From: JBBRBB01 sp038206235
GTDB taxonomy: Bacteria; Bacteroidota; Bacteroidia; Chitinophagales; Chitinophagaceae
Assembly (NCBI GenBank): GCA_038206235.1
Contig: JBBRBB010000028.1
Coordinates: forward strand, 1 to 54,320
DNA length: 54,320 nucleotides
Direction: 5' to 3'
The notes under the pieces were generated by a model. That model ran no database searches and was not told where the DNA came from. It worked only from the letters and a program-made list of their open reading frames with translations. How positions within the stretch are numbered: the first letter of the stretch is position 1; every line of letters begins with the position of its first letter. Shown one piece after another: positions 1-7,059 of this stretch. The translations under genes were made by a program, and so were the position numbers.

Positions 1-671
1 CCTGCATCAGAGTCTCCTTACACTATTCAAAAAAGTATTAGCACAAAAGAAAACAGATAGCAACAAGATTTATTCTTTGCATGAGCCACACGTCCAATGC
101 ATCAGCAAAGGGAAAGAACATAAGAAATATGAGTTTGGCTCAAAGGTCTCTATCATCACAACAAAAAATACAGGAGTGATCATTGGGGCCATCAACATCG
201 AAAAAAATGTACACGACAGCAAAACATTACAACCCGCCCTGGAACAACAACAAAGACTAACGGGCATTATTCTTAAAAATAATTTTGTTGACCGGGGATA
301 CCGCGGAGTCAAAGAAGTGTTGGGAACAACCATCATTATACCCGATGCACCGAATAAAGAAAGGACACCATACGAAAAACAAAAACTACGAAAAGGATTT
401 AAAAGAAGAGCAGCGATAGAACCAAAAATTGGGCACCTTAAACAAGACCATCGCCTAAGTCGTAACTTTTACAAAGGAATCAAAGGAGATAATAATAATG
501 TAATGCTTGCAGCTGCTGCTATGAACTTTAAAAGAATGATGAACAAGTGGAAACTAAATCCACTTTTATTTTTGTTCCGTTTTTTTAAAGCCGTTTTTCA
601 TCTCATCAAAACACAACATGAAAACTTTCTTAACCCTTCTTACGCAAAATTGAGTTTTTAAGGGTTGACTA
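1..671 (+). mobile_element. Right part of an IS5-family insertion sequence
   Basis: The window opens inside an insertion sequence: a transposase frame is already open at base 2 and ends at 661. The transposon end probably lies just after the stop codon, near the string ttaagggttgact, but the left end is outside the window, so neither the inverted repeats nor the target duplication can be matched. It sits about 60 bp beyond the end of the small gene downstream of hypC, so it may have cut off the rest of a hydrogenase maturation operon (inference). The right boundary is approximate. Confidence 0.6.
2..661 (+). CDS. IS5-family transposase, 5' truncated by window edge
   Basis: This is the C-terminal part (about 219 codons visible) of a DDE transposase. 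The frame is open from base 2, so the TTG at 77 is not the real start. Recognisable IS5-type blocks are SLHEPHVQCISKGKEHKKYE, the DRGYRG segment, and IEPKIGHLKQDHRL, which carries the catalytic Glu and the basic tail typical of the family. The C-terminus appears intact, ending in a hydrophobic/basic stretch. Whether the whole gene is functional cannot be judged because its N-terminal part, including the first catalytic Asp, lies outside the window. Confidence 0.85.
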   Translation: MHQSLLTLFKKVLAQKKTDSNKIYSLHEPHVQCISKGKEHKKYEFGSKVSIITTKNTGVIIGAINIEKNVHDSKTLQPALEQQQRLTGIILKNNFVDRGYRGVKEVLGTTIIIPDAPNKERTPYEKQKLRKGFKRRAAIEPKIGHLKQDHRLSRNFYKGIKGDNNNVMLAAAAMNFKRMMNKWKLNPLLFLFRFFKAVFHLIKTQHENFLNPSYAKLSF

Positions 672-728
672 AATACATCTCTAAGAATTTCATATACTCA
701 CCGATAACCTTAATGAAACAGAAATATT

Positions 729-995
729 TTACAGAGATATTTTAGAATTAAAAGTAAGCGATAAACAGGATTCAATAATTAGTTTTTCTGCGGGCAATCC
801 AAACTTGTTTCCATCAAACAAAAGAAACCCAAAATCCTGTTTATCATTTTGGATGTAATATTCCCAATAAACCGATGTGAAAATAAAAAAATTTAGCAGG
901 AAATTTTGATAGTGTTTTTTATGAATGGTAATTAAAAGATGAGCAGGTGAATGTTTTATTATTTGGGTTTTCGTAACTTCTGATAATGGATTCAT
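729..995 (-). CDS. Small hypothetical protein downstream of hypC
   Basis: This 88-residue protein is not recognised. It begins 9 bp after the hypC stop codon, with an AGGTAA ribosome-binding-like string just before its ATG. Translation with hypC is therefore likely. The protein is rich in aromatic and aliphatic residues (a hydrophobic, tyrosine-rich centre around residues 30-50) but has no clean membrane helix, Cys cluster or His motif that would mark a known Hyp factor. It ends about 60 bp from the insertion-sequence end, so its C-terminus or following genes may have been altered by the insertion. The position suggests a hydrogenase-related role, but nothing in the sequence proves it. Confidence 0.55.
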   Translation of the reverse strand: MNPLSEVTKTQIIKHSPAHLLITIHKKHYQNFLLNFFIFTSVYWEYYIQNDKQDFGFLLFDGNKFGLPAEKLIIESCLSLTFNSKISL

Positions 996-1004
996 AGTAA
1001 TTAC

Positions 1005-1331
1005 CTAAATATTTCGTGCGTTCATTTTTGATATAATTGAATCAGCCTGTTTTGCTGTTTCTTCTTTTGTTATTTCTTCTGTTGAGTTATACAATTCATC
1101 CAGTTCATTCATTTGGTGAAGATATTCTAGAGTACGGTTTGCTTCTTCTTCATCCACTATATTAAGCGCCACGCCTACATGCACCAATACATAATCATTT
1201 TCCCTGGCGTTGGGCACTAATTCCAGATTGATATTTTTGAAGATGCCGGAGAAATCCACTATGCCCATTCGCATGTAACCATCTTTATCTTTTTCAATTG
1301 ATTTTATTTTTCCTGGAATGGCTAAGCACAT
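1005..1331 (-). CDS. hypC: HypC/HybG-type hydrogenase maturation chaperone
   Basis: HypC-family proteins bind HypD and the hydrogenase large-subunit precursor while the Fe(CN)2CO group is delivered. The protein starts MCLAIPGKI, with the essential Cys2 next to the initiator Met and the conserved AIPG loop. The OB-like core follows, including VHVGVALNIVDEEEA near residues 50-65. At 108 residues it is slightly longer than usual because of a charged C-terminal tail from about residue 80. It lies between the TetR gene and a small unknown gene, all leftward, and diverges from the hydrogenase structural operon. It is the only maturation factor in the window: hypA, hypB, hypD, hypE, hypF and a maturation protease are not here. 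Confidence 0.95.
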   Translation of the reverse strand: MCLAIPGKIKSIEKDKDGYMRMGIVDFSGIFKNINLELVPNARENDYVLVHVGVALNIVDEEEANRTLEYLHQMNELDELYNSTEEITKEETAKQADSIISKMNARNI

Positions 1332-1383
1332 GATTAATAAATTTTTGATGGTGAAATATGCAACTAAACAGTCTTGAAAACTG

Positions 1384-2043
1384 TCAGGTTTTTGTTATCA
1401 GATTTTGTGGCAATTTAATAAAAAGCAAATTATAATTTGTACACAGCATCTTTAATTCCTCTTGCGCCTCTTCTGTTAGATAGGGTAACATTAACGACCA
1501 AAGGTCTGCGATAAAGTCATCTTCATTCAAATGATCAAGTCCATTGATCTGCCGTGAATACATCCAGTTATCCATTGTCATCCAAAAGAGCCATGCAAGC
1601 TGGTTATATTGTTGATCTCTCACCGGAGACAGAAAAGTATTTCTGTCAATATTATAATTGAACATCCATTCTATCTGTTGCATCTGCCAGGCAATATGTT
1701 GCTGATGTTTTTCTTTAATCGCCGGATAGGCACGTAACACTTCCAATGTGTCTAAGTAAAAGAACAGGTAATGTTTCTGACATTGAAAAATATATCGCAA
1801 CTGGCGGTTGATGTCTTCAAACAAATGCGCTATCCTGAATTCATATAATAGAACTTCCTGTTCTCCCTTTAATTTATCGTAGAGGGCTTCCACAATGCAA
1901 TCCTTATGGTTGAAGTGATACGCCAGATGTCCTACGCTTATAGAGCCTGCATCTGCAATGTGTTGCAGCCTCACGTTTACAAAACCATTCTTGTTGAACA
2001 GTTTTAATGCTCTGTCGAGTATGTATGATTTTGTATGTTTCAC
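1384..2043 (-). CDS. TetR/AcrR-family transcriptional regulator
   Basis: The protein has 219 residues. The N-terminal 50 form a TetR-type helix-turn-helix (ILDRALKLFNKNGF, then LQHIADAGSISVGHLAYHF), followed by an all-helical ligand or dimer domain rich in aromatic residues. It is divergent from the hydrogenase operon, with 132 bp between the two start codons, and is followed leftward by hypC. This is the usual layout for a local regulator that controls its own gene and the divergent operon. The inducer is unknown; no metal or haem motif is visible. A palindrome in the shared intergenic DNA is a candidate operator. Regulation of hydrogenase expression is an inference from position. Confidence 0.85.
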   Translation of the reverse strand: MKHTKSYILDRALKLFNKNGFVNVRLQHIADAGSISVGHLAYHFNHKDCIVEALYDKLKGEQEVLLYEFRIAHLFEDINRQLRYIFQCQKHYLFFYLDTLEVLRAYPAIKEKHQQHIAWQMQQIEWMFNYNIDRNTFLSPVRDQQYNQLAWLFWMTMDNWMYSRQINGLDHLNEDDFIADLWSLMLPYLTEEAQEELKMLCTNYNLLFIKLPQNLITKT

Positions 2044-2104
2044 TTTTTATTTTTTATTTACAAAACAAACGACTGCCGATTCAGGATTAAAAGATACCAC
2101 TATT

Positions 2105-2120
2105 TAGAAAATCTTTTCTA
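2105..2120. promoter_or_regulatory. Candidate TetR operator palindrome
   Basis: In the 132 bp between the divergent tetR-like gene and the hydrogenase operon there is a perfect 7-bp inverted repeat, TAGAAAA-TC-TTTTCTA. Its size and position fit a TetR-family operator that could control both directions. The region is AT-rich, so a chance palindrome is possible. Confidence 0.4.
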
Positions 2121-2175
2121 TAAATATCTCACTATTATTTGAAATATGATTTTAGCTTTATAGAAATTACCATTC

Positions 2176-3420
2176 ATGGTATCATCACAACTTTCAAACG
2201 GCAATGGTTTCCCGCAACCTGCATTCAATGGCAATGGTTCTTCGCAACCTGCATTACAAGCCGATGCTCTTGATGAAATTCATGTATTCTGGCTGGCAGG
2301 AATGAGTTGTGACGGCTGCTCCGTTTCTACTGTAGGTGCTACTGCTCCGTCGGCGGAGTCATTAATGACAGGCAATATGCCTGGGTTACCTAAAATTAAT
2401 TTACATCATCCTGTGTTATCGGTTGAAGCCGGTGAAGAATTCATGGCGCCATTTCATTTAGCTGTGCAGGGAAAGTTGGGAAAGCAATTCGTTGTGGTAT
2501 ATGAAGGTTCGGTGCCTGATGAAAGAAAAAATGATGAGAACGGCGGATACTGGGTTGGGCTTGGCACACGTATGGTTGATGGAGAGCCGCAACCATTTCC
2601 TACTGCAGATATGTTGAAGTTGATGTCGCCTTACGCCGCTGCTATAATAGCAATTGGCACGTGTGCAACATGGGGTGGTGTTCCGGCTGCTGCAGGCAAT
2701 GTAACCGGGTCTATGGGCTTAATGGATTTTCTCGGTGAAGATTATAGAAGCACATTTGGATTACCTGTGGTAAACATTCCCGGCTGTGCACCGCAGGGAG
2801 ATAATTTTACCGAAACCGTTGCTGCAGTTTTAATGTTTTTACAGGGCATTGGTCCTTTACCAGAATTTGACAGTCTTGGCAGACCTGCCTGGCTCTTTAC
2901 CGATACAGTACACACAACCTGTACCCGCGGTGGCTTTTATGAAGAAGGAACATTTGCAAAAAAATATGGCGACAAGCAATGCCTGGTTGAAATTGGCTGC
3001 TGGGGACCCGTAGTGCAATGCAACATTAATAAGCGTGGCGCATTGAATCATGTAGGCGGTTGTATGAATGTGGGCGCTCCATGTATTGGTTGTACCATGC
3101 CTGGTTTTCCTGATAATTTTTCTCCGTTCTATACCAAACCGCCCGGCACTATTGTTTCTTCAACCACATCAAAAACCACTGGTTACTTTATTCGTAATCT
3201 GCGAAGATTCTCTATGATGTATGCTAATCGTACCATCCTCTGGAATAAAAATAACCATGTGCCTTCAGGTTGGGGGCATATAGAAGAAGCAAATACTCTG
3301 CAGAAAGTAGCCCATTATTTTTATAATAAAATACAGTTTTATGGCAGTGTGCGTCCCGGCTCTAAACCAAAAAAGCAAATGTCGCACGGAAAAGCTATGA
3401 CAGAAGTAACACAACAATAA
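2176..3420 (+). CDS. [NiFe]-hydrogenase small subunit, group 1h/1l-like
   Basis: This is the electron-transfer subunit of an H2-uptake [NiFe]-hydrogenase and carries the Fe-S relay. Likely ligands, in order, are C45-D-G-C48, GTC163, GC204, H246/C249, C269, C275, C282, C296, C303 and C306 (the IGC block before TMPGFPD). The stretches PSAESLMTGNMPGLPK and NPxL-like HHPVL, and a cluster-binding VQCNINKRG, resemble high-affinity group 1h/1l-type small subunits more than standard membrane-bound ones. There is no Tat motif and no C-terminal helix, so it should be cytosolic-facing. An N-terminal extension of about 30 residues contains a ten-residue tandem repeat. It is first in an operon with five small membrane proteins, and the large subunit follows them. 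Subgroup assignment from memory of the families is provisional. Confidence 0.93.
   Translation: MVSSQLSNGNGFPQPAFNGNGSSQPALQADALDEIHVFWLAGMSCDGCSVSTVGATAPSAESLMTGNMPGLPKINLHHPVLSVEAGEEFMAPFHLAVQGKLGKQFVVVYEGSVPDERKNDENGGYWVGLGTRMVDGEPQPFPTADMLKLMSPYAAAIIAIGTCATWGGVPAAAGNVTGSMGLMDFLGEDYRSTFGLPVVNIPGCAPQGDNFTETVAAVLMFLQGIGPLPEFDSLGRPAWLFTDTVHTTCTRGGFYEEGTFAKKYGDKQCLVEIGCWGPVVQCNINKRGALNHVGGCMNVGAPCIGCTMPGFPDNFSPFYTKPPGTIVSSTTSKTTGYFIRNLRRFSMMYANRTILWNKNNHVPSGWGHIEEANTLQKVAHYFYNKIQFYGSVRPGSKPKKQMSHGKAMTEVTQQ
2197..2256 (+). repeat. Two 30-bp in-frame tandem repeats in the hydrogenase small-subunit N-terminus
   Basis: Two adjacent 30-bp units encode NGNGFPQPAF and NGNGSSQPAL, immediately upstream of the conserved domain. 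The units differ at only a few bases, which indicates a recent duplication. They make a flexible Asn/Gly/Pro-rich leader of unknown role. Confidence 0.85.
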
Positions 3421-3421
3421 G

Positions 3422-3715
3422 ATGAATGATGCTGCTTACTATAAAGAGTTTTATATAGCCCTGGCAATTGCCGGAGCCATTGTAGTGATTGCCGCTCTGC
3501 TGCTTATTCTTATCTGGATTGCAGCAAGACGTATTTTGAAGCTGGCAAACGCGGCGCTAGGCATTGTCGTCAACATCAAACAAAATACTTTGAGTATATG
3601 GGAACTGCAAAACACCAATCACACAGCTATTGATATTTTGAATGAAGCCGGTACTATATTAAGTAACGCTGGTGCTGTAGCAAATGCATTACACGAAACT
3701 GAAAAACAAACCTAA
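3422..3715 (+). CDS. Small one-helix membrane protein 1 of hydrogenase operon
   Basis: The protein has 97 residues. One strong membrane helix (about residues 11-33) is followed by two arginines and an amphipathic, Asn/Ala-rich helical tail ending in NTNHTAIDILNEAGTILSNAGAV. It starts one base after the small-subunit stop codon and overlaps the next gene by one base (TAATG), so it is translated as part of the operon. The tail resembles that of the fourth small protein (shared DIL..AG pattern), so the two are probably paralogues. No cofactor ligands are visible. Anchoring or oligomerising the hydrogenase is an inference from position and topology. I know no named family for it with certainty. 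Confidence 0.85.
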   Translation: MNDAAYYKEFYIALAIAGAIVVIAALLLILIWIAARRILKLANAALGIVVNIKQNTLSIWELQNTNHTAIDILNEAGTILSNAGAVANALHETEKQT

Positions 3716-4050
3716 TGGAAAATGTAAGCGAAGAAGTCATCACAAAAGTCTGGATTATTTCTTTGGTATTAGGGTTAGTGGTGACAATTGTTGTTGCCAT
3801 TCTGCTCATCATGGTCCGCAACACAGCACGAAAAATTTTAAGCGGCGTACATCAGATATGGACCGAAGGAAAATTAGTGGCGAATAATACCATTCAAATA
3901 CCAATTTATTTAACTGTAACCAACCAGGTGGTTTCAAAAATTTATGATACGGCTGTAAAAATTATTGGGGGAGCAGCAGCTATTGAGCAACATGCAGGCA
4001 GTTGTCCCGGTTGCCCTGCCTGCGTTTTAGAACATAAAAAATCAATGTAG
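3715..4050 (+). CDS. Small membrane protein 2 with C-terminal CxxCxxC motif
   Basis: The protein has 111 residues, with a membrane helix at about 11-34 and a basic flank (RNTARK), then a mostly helical soluble tail. Unlike its four neighbours it ends in a Cys motif, C97-P-G-C100-P-A-C103, flanked by H93 and H107. Three closely spaced Cys with nearby His could bind a metal or an Fe-S cluster, or form disulfides, and would give the anchor a redox role between hydrogenase and membrane (inference). It overlaps the upstream gene by one base and lies one base before the next start. Homologues may exist in other Bacteroidota hydrogenase operons, but I cannot check. Confidence 0.85.
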   Translation: MENVSEEVITKVWIISLVLGLVVTIVVAILLIMVRNTARKILSGVHQIWTEGKLVANNTIQIPIYLTVTNQVVSKIYDTAVKIIGGAAAIEQHAGSCPGCPACVLEHKKSM

Positions 4051-4051
4051 C

Positions 4052-4345
4052 ATGTATGCACTTTTAATTATTCTTACAACTGTTTTGGTGCTCATCTTTG
4101 TGGGTGCCTTAATTATATTGGTCAGCAAAATTCTTGACCTATTGGTACACATTGGCGGTAACGGCAACAGCTTTTTAGCAAAGCTTCGGTTGGGATTAAG
4201 AGCCATTGAAACAGAAACTGGCCACCTGCCCGTGGAGGTTACTAAATTGAATGAAACATTAACCAATACCGGTGCAGGGCTTAAGGTAGTGAATACACAT
4301 TTAGAAGGAACCATACAGGCAGCACTAAAACAAAAAGTTATTTAA
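4052..4345 (+). CDS. Small one-helix membrane protein 3 of hydrogenase operon
   Basis: The protein has 97 residues. The first 26 form a membrane helix with a very short N-terminal leader, followed by a Gly/Asn-rich turn and an amphipathic helical tail (GLRAIETETGHL, then KLNETLTNTGAGLKVVNTHL). The tail aligns by eye with the fifth small protein: GL..IE..T..L, then N..L....GL..VN.HL. They are therefore likely paralogues. It begins one base after the upstream stop codon and ends one base before the next gene. The regular spacing of leucines and valines in the tail suggests coiled-coil or helix-bundle packing. Function unknown; scaffolding is an inference. Confidence 0.83.
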   Translation: MYALLIILTTVLVLIFVGALIILVSKILDLLVHIGGNGNSFLAKLRLGLRAIETETGHLPVEVTKLNETLTNTGAGLKVVNTHLEGTIQAALKQKVI

Positions 4346-4346
4346 T

Positions 4347-4640
4347 ATGCCACAAATTGTTTACGTTTTTTGGATAATAATATTAGCGGTTGCACTGCTC
4401 TTATTTCCTTTCATTGTGTGGCTGCTGCACAAAACATTGTGGGCCGCGAGGCAAATAGAAAGGTATTTAAGAGAAATGAAAGAAGCCGGTTTGGGAATTG
4501 CAGGAAACACAAATCACATAACTGCACTCAACAGCACCATAGAAGTAGCCACTGATATTTTAGGCAGTGCTGGAAAAATAAACAGTAACGCCGAAACCAT
4601 TAAAATTACATTAGCCGACAGGGCTGCAAAATTTAATTGA
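4347..4640 (+). CDS. Small one-helix membrane protein 4 of hydrogenase operon
   Basis: The protein has 97 residues. A membrane helix spans about 5-28 and includes several Trp and Phe; it is followed by a charged amphipathic helix (ARQIERYLREMKEAGLGIAG) and an Asn/Ala-rich tail (ATDILGSAGKINSNAETIK). The tail matches the first small protein in pattern, including the DIL..AG..(L/N)SNA core and the NTNH string, so these two look like one subfamily and proteins 3 and 5 another. It sits in the same frameless-gap operon, with one base to each neighbour. No catalytic residues are evident. The role is probably structural (inference). Confidence 0.83.
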   Translation: MPQIVYVFWIIILAVALLLFPFIVWLLHKTLWAARQIERYLREMKEAGLGIAGNTNHITALNSTIEVATDILGSAGKINSNAETIKITLADRAAKFN

Positions 4641-4641
4641 T

Positions 4642-4911
4642 ATGGGAGATTATTTATTCATCGCCACGCTTATCGTAGTAGCACTTGTGGTGCTGGTGTT
4701 AGTGGTGTATCTTACAGGAGTAATCATTTATTTATTTCGTGCAGCAGGTCATCTTAAAGAACTGGCCGGCGGATTACAAAAAATAGAAAATGATACTGCT
4801 CCATTAGCAGGTAAATTAACTACTATTAATGGTGCATTAGATACATTGCATGGCGGATTATCATCTGTGAATTCACATCTTGCAGCTATTGCAGGAGTTT
4901 TAAAATTGTAA
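4642..4911 (+). CDS. Small one-helix membrane protein 5 of hydrogenase operon
   Basis: The protein has 89 residues. It has a long membrane helix (about 5-33), then an amphipathic tail (HLKELAGGLQKIENDTAPLAGKL, continuing to GGLSSVNSHLAAIAGVLK) that parallels protein 3. It is the last small protein before the large subunit. A 65-bp gap with a strong palindrome separates it from the large-subunit start, in contrast to the zero to one base gaps before it. The short C-terminus ends in hydrophobic residues that could pack on a partner. No ligand residues are visible. Membrane scaffold is an inference. Confidence 0.83.
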   Translation: MGDYLFIATLIVVALVVLVLVVYLTGVIIYLFRAAGHLKELAGGLQKIENDTAPLAGKLTTINGALDTLHGGLSSVNSHLAAIAGVLKL

Positions 4912-4921
4912 AAGGCTGTTA

Positions 4922-4954
4922 AGACCTCACAGGTCTCAAAGACCTGTGAGGTCT
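4922..4954. repeat. Perfect 15-bp palindrome between small membrane genes and large subunit
   Basis: The arms agacctcacaggtct and agacctgtgaggtct are exact reverse complements with a three-base loop. Flanking GTT and AAC extend the stem if one A is bulged. It has no U-tract, so a simple terminator is unlikely. It may be a mobile intergenic palindrome of a type frequent in Bacteroidota, and as RNA it could still affect mRNA stability or the subunit ratio (inference). Confidence 0.9.
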
Positions 4955-4976
4955 AACGGTTGCTAAATAATAAATT

Positions 4977-6860
4977 ATGTGTTTTAAAAATCTTCCGATA
5001 GAATTTGATGAAAAGGGTAACGCTACTTTAAAAGAAGGAGTTGCCAATCCTTATTCTTACAATGTAGTTGACCTGGGTAAACATGAAGATAAGCTCAAAG
5101 ACCTTTTGGGCAAGAATGGTTTTTTGAAGAATGTGGATTACGACCCCGTAACACGTATAGCCGGTGCTCTCGCTTTTCATAGTGTGGTGGACTTGCAAAG
5201 TAGAAAGGTGATCTCTTCCAATTCTATGGCAACCTTGTTTCGGGGATATGAAATAATTTTAAAAGGCAGAAGCCCTCTTGATGCCGCATATATCAGCAGC
5301 CGTGCATGTGGTGTTTGCGGCGGTGTGCATTCAACTGTTTCTGCATTGGCAATAGAAATGGCGCTTGATATAAAGCCGCCACCACTTGCAATTGTGATGC
5401 GCAACATGTTACTTGCTTTGGAATATTTATACGACCATCCGCTGCATCTTTTTCTTCTTTCCGGTCCAGATTATTCGGAACAACTTACGAGTGAAACCAA
5501 TCCTGAAATTGTAGAAAAAGCAAAGAGCACGCCAGCAAAAAACAGTGCTGTGCATGGTTATAAGATGATGATTGATATCATGCATGACCTTAACCCGCTG
5601 ACCGGTAAGCTTTACATTGAAGCATTGGAAATGACCCGTGTAGCCCGTGAAGCTTATGTGCTTATTGGCGGTAAATATCCGCATCCGCAATCCGTTGTTC
5701 CTGGTGGTCTTTCGGTAACCGTCAACATCACTACGCTGAATGAAATATACCAACGCCTCATCAAGTTTTTTGACTACGGACAAAAAGCAGTTGGGCTTTG
5801 GGATGATGTGTTTGACTTTTTTTTAGAGTGCAATCCTGATTATGCAAAAGTGGGTACCCGCCCTGCTACAATGATTGAAACCGGCGTGTGGGACCATCCG
5901 GATTATTATGATGCCACGTATAAAAATTGCGACACATGGGGCAATGCCAGATGGTCAACTCCCGGCGTGTTGATTGATGGTGAATTGGTCACTACAAACC
6001 TGAAACAAATTAATGCAGGGCTGGAAGAATTTGTAGAACATTCCTATTACGAAAAATGGGATGGACATCGTTTTAAAACAGATAAAGAAGGAACGCCGTT
6101 AAGCCCCTACCATCCGTGGAATAAAGAAACCATTGCCAAGCCCGGCAAGCAAAGCTGGCGTGACCGTTATACATGGGATACCTGCCCCACATGGGACCGC
6201 AATTCGGTGGAAGCCGGTGCTTATGCACGTTTGTACATAACTGCCAAAGCCAATAAAGTGGTTTCCCGCAGGTTTGTAGAACCAACAGGTCACAGCATGA
6301 TTTTACACATGCCCAAACACAACCTGCCCGCTACTACTATGGAGTGGCACATCCCTAAAGTATGGAATGCTTTTGAACGCAACAGGGCAAGAGCTTTCTG
6401 CATTCCATATTCGGCATTGGTTGCTCTCGACAATTGGTACATGGCGCAAGACCTTTTGCGCAAAGGCGAAACCAGCATGAGCACACCATTTACCATTCCC
6501 AAAAAAGGCACGCAAATAGGCGTTGGTTTTTGGGGGGCGGGCCGCGGCTTTTTAACGCACCACTTAATCATTGATGATGGCGCCATTTCCAATTACCAGA
6601 TACTTACACCATCTACAATGAATGCTTCTCCTAATACACCCTGGGGCACTCCAGGTCCTTATGAAGAAGCAGTATTAAACACACCCATTCTTGAGAATGT
6701 TGACCCCGGTAATCCCGACAAAAAATTCAAAGGCATTGACATCTTACGAGCCATCCGCAGCTTCGACCCTTGTATGCCCTGCACCACGCATATACAAGTT
6801 GAAAACAGCGACTACATGGTTACAAGGGAAGTAACAACTTGCGCTTGCGGGTTGGAATAA
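4977..6860 (+). CDS. [NiFe]-hydrogenase large (catalytic) subunit, group 1h/1l-like
   Basis: This is the catalytic subunit that binds the Ni-Fe(CN)2CO centre and oxidises H2. The N-terminal motif RACGVCGGVHS gives C111 and C114, and the C-terminal motif DPCMPCTTH gives C599 and C602 with H605. These are the four Cys ligands of the active site. The sequence VTRIAGALAFH near residue 58 is the usual early block. After H605 come 22 residues ending in CACGLE; such a tail may be cleaved by a maturation protease or, as in some group 1h-like enzymes, retained. The length of 627 residues suits the family. No start-proximal Shine-Dalgarno is evident, as expected for this phylum. Its partner, the small subunit, lies upstream beyond five membrane-protein genes. 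Confidence 0.95.
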   Translation: MCFKNLPIEFDEKGNATLKEGVANPYSYNVVDLGKHEDKLKDLLGKNGFLKNVDYDPVTRIAGALAFHSVVDLQSRKVISSNSMATLFRGYEIILKGRSPLDAAYISSRACGVCGGVHSTVSALAIEMALDIKPPPLAIVMRNMLLALEYLYDHPLHLFLLSGPDYSEQLTSETNPEIVEKAKSTPAKNSAVHGYKMMIDIMHDLNPLTGKLYIEALEMTRVAREAYVLIGGKYPHPQSVVPGGLSVTVNITTLNEIYQRLIKFFDYGQKAVGLWDDVFDFFLECNPDYAKVGTRPATMIETGVWDHPDYYDATYKNCDTWGNARWSTPGVLIDGELVTTNLKQINAGLEEFVEHSYYEKWDGHRFKTDKEGTPLSPYHPWNKETIAKPGKQSWRDRYTWDTCPTWDRNSVEAGAYARLYITAKANKVVSRRFVEPTGHSMILHMPKHNLPATTMEWHIPKVWNAFERNRARAFCIPYSALVALDNWYMAQDLLRKGETSMSTPFTIPKKGTQIGVGFWGAGRGFLTHHLIIDDGAISNYQILTPSTMNASPNTPWGTPGPYEEAVLNTPILENVDPGNPDKKFKGIDILRAIRSFDPCMPCTTHIQVENSDYMVTREVTTCACGLE

Positions 6861-7059
6861 GCAACTGTAGTAAACCAACTTAGACTACCCTTTAAGCAAT
6901 ACTTTACTCCATTGTTTCGGTTTAATTTTTTTCTAATGATGGTATTAACTACTATTTGAACGGCAGAAAGCCAAAAATAAAACGAAACTTACAAGACTGC
7001 CAAATCTGTCGACACCAAGAACATAATTTGTATCTTGGGAACTTTAGTATAAACAGAAA

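Noticed and set aside
2176..2300. Tat signal peptide on the hydrogenase small subunit
   Set aside because: No twin-arginine motif or hydrophobic core exists in the N-terminal extension, which is a polar Asn/Gly/Pro repeat.
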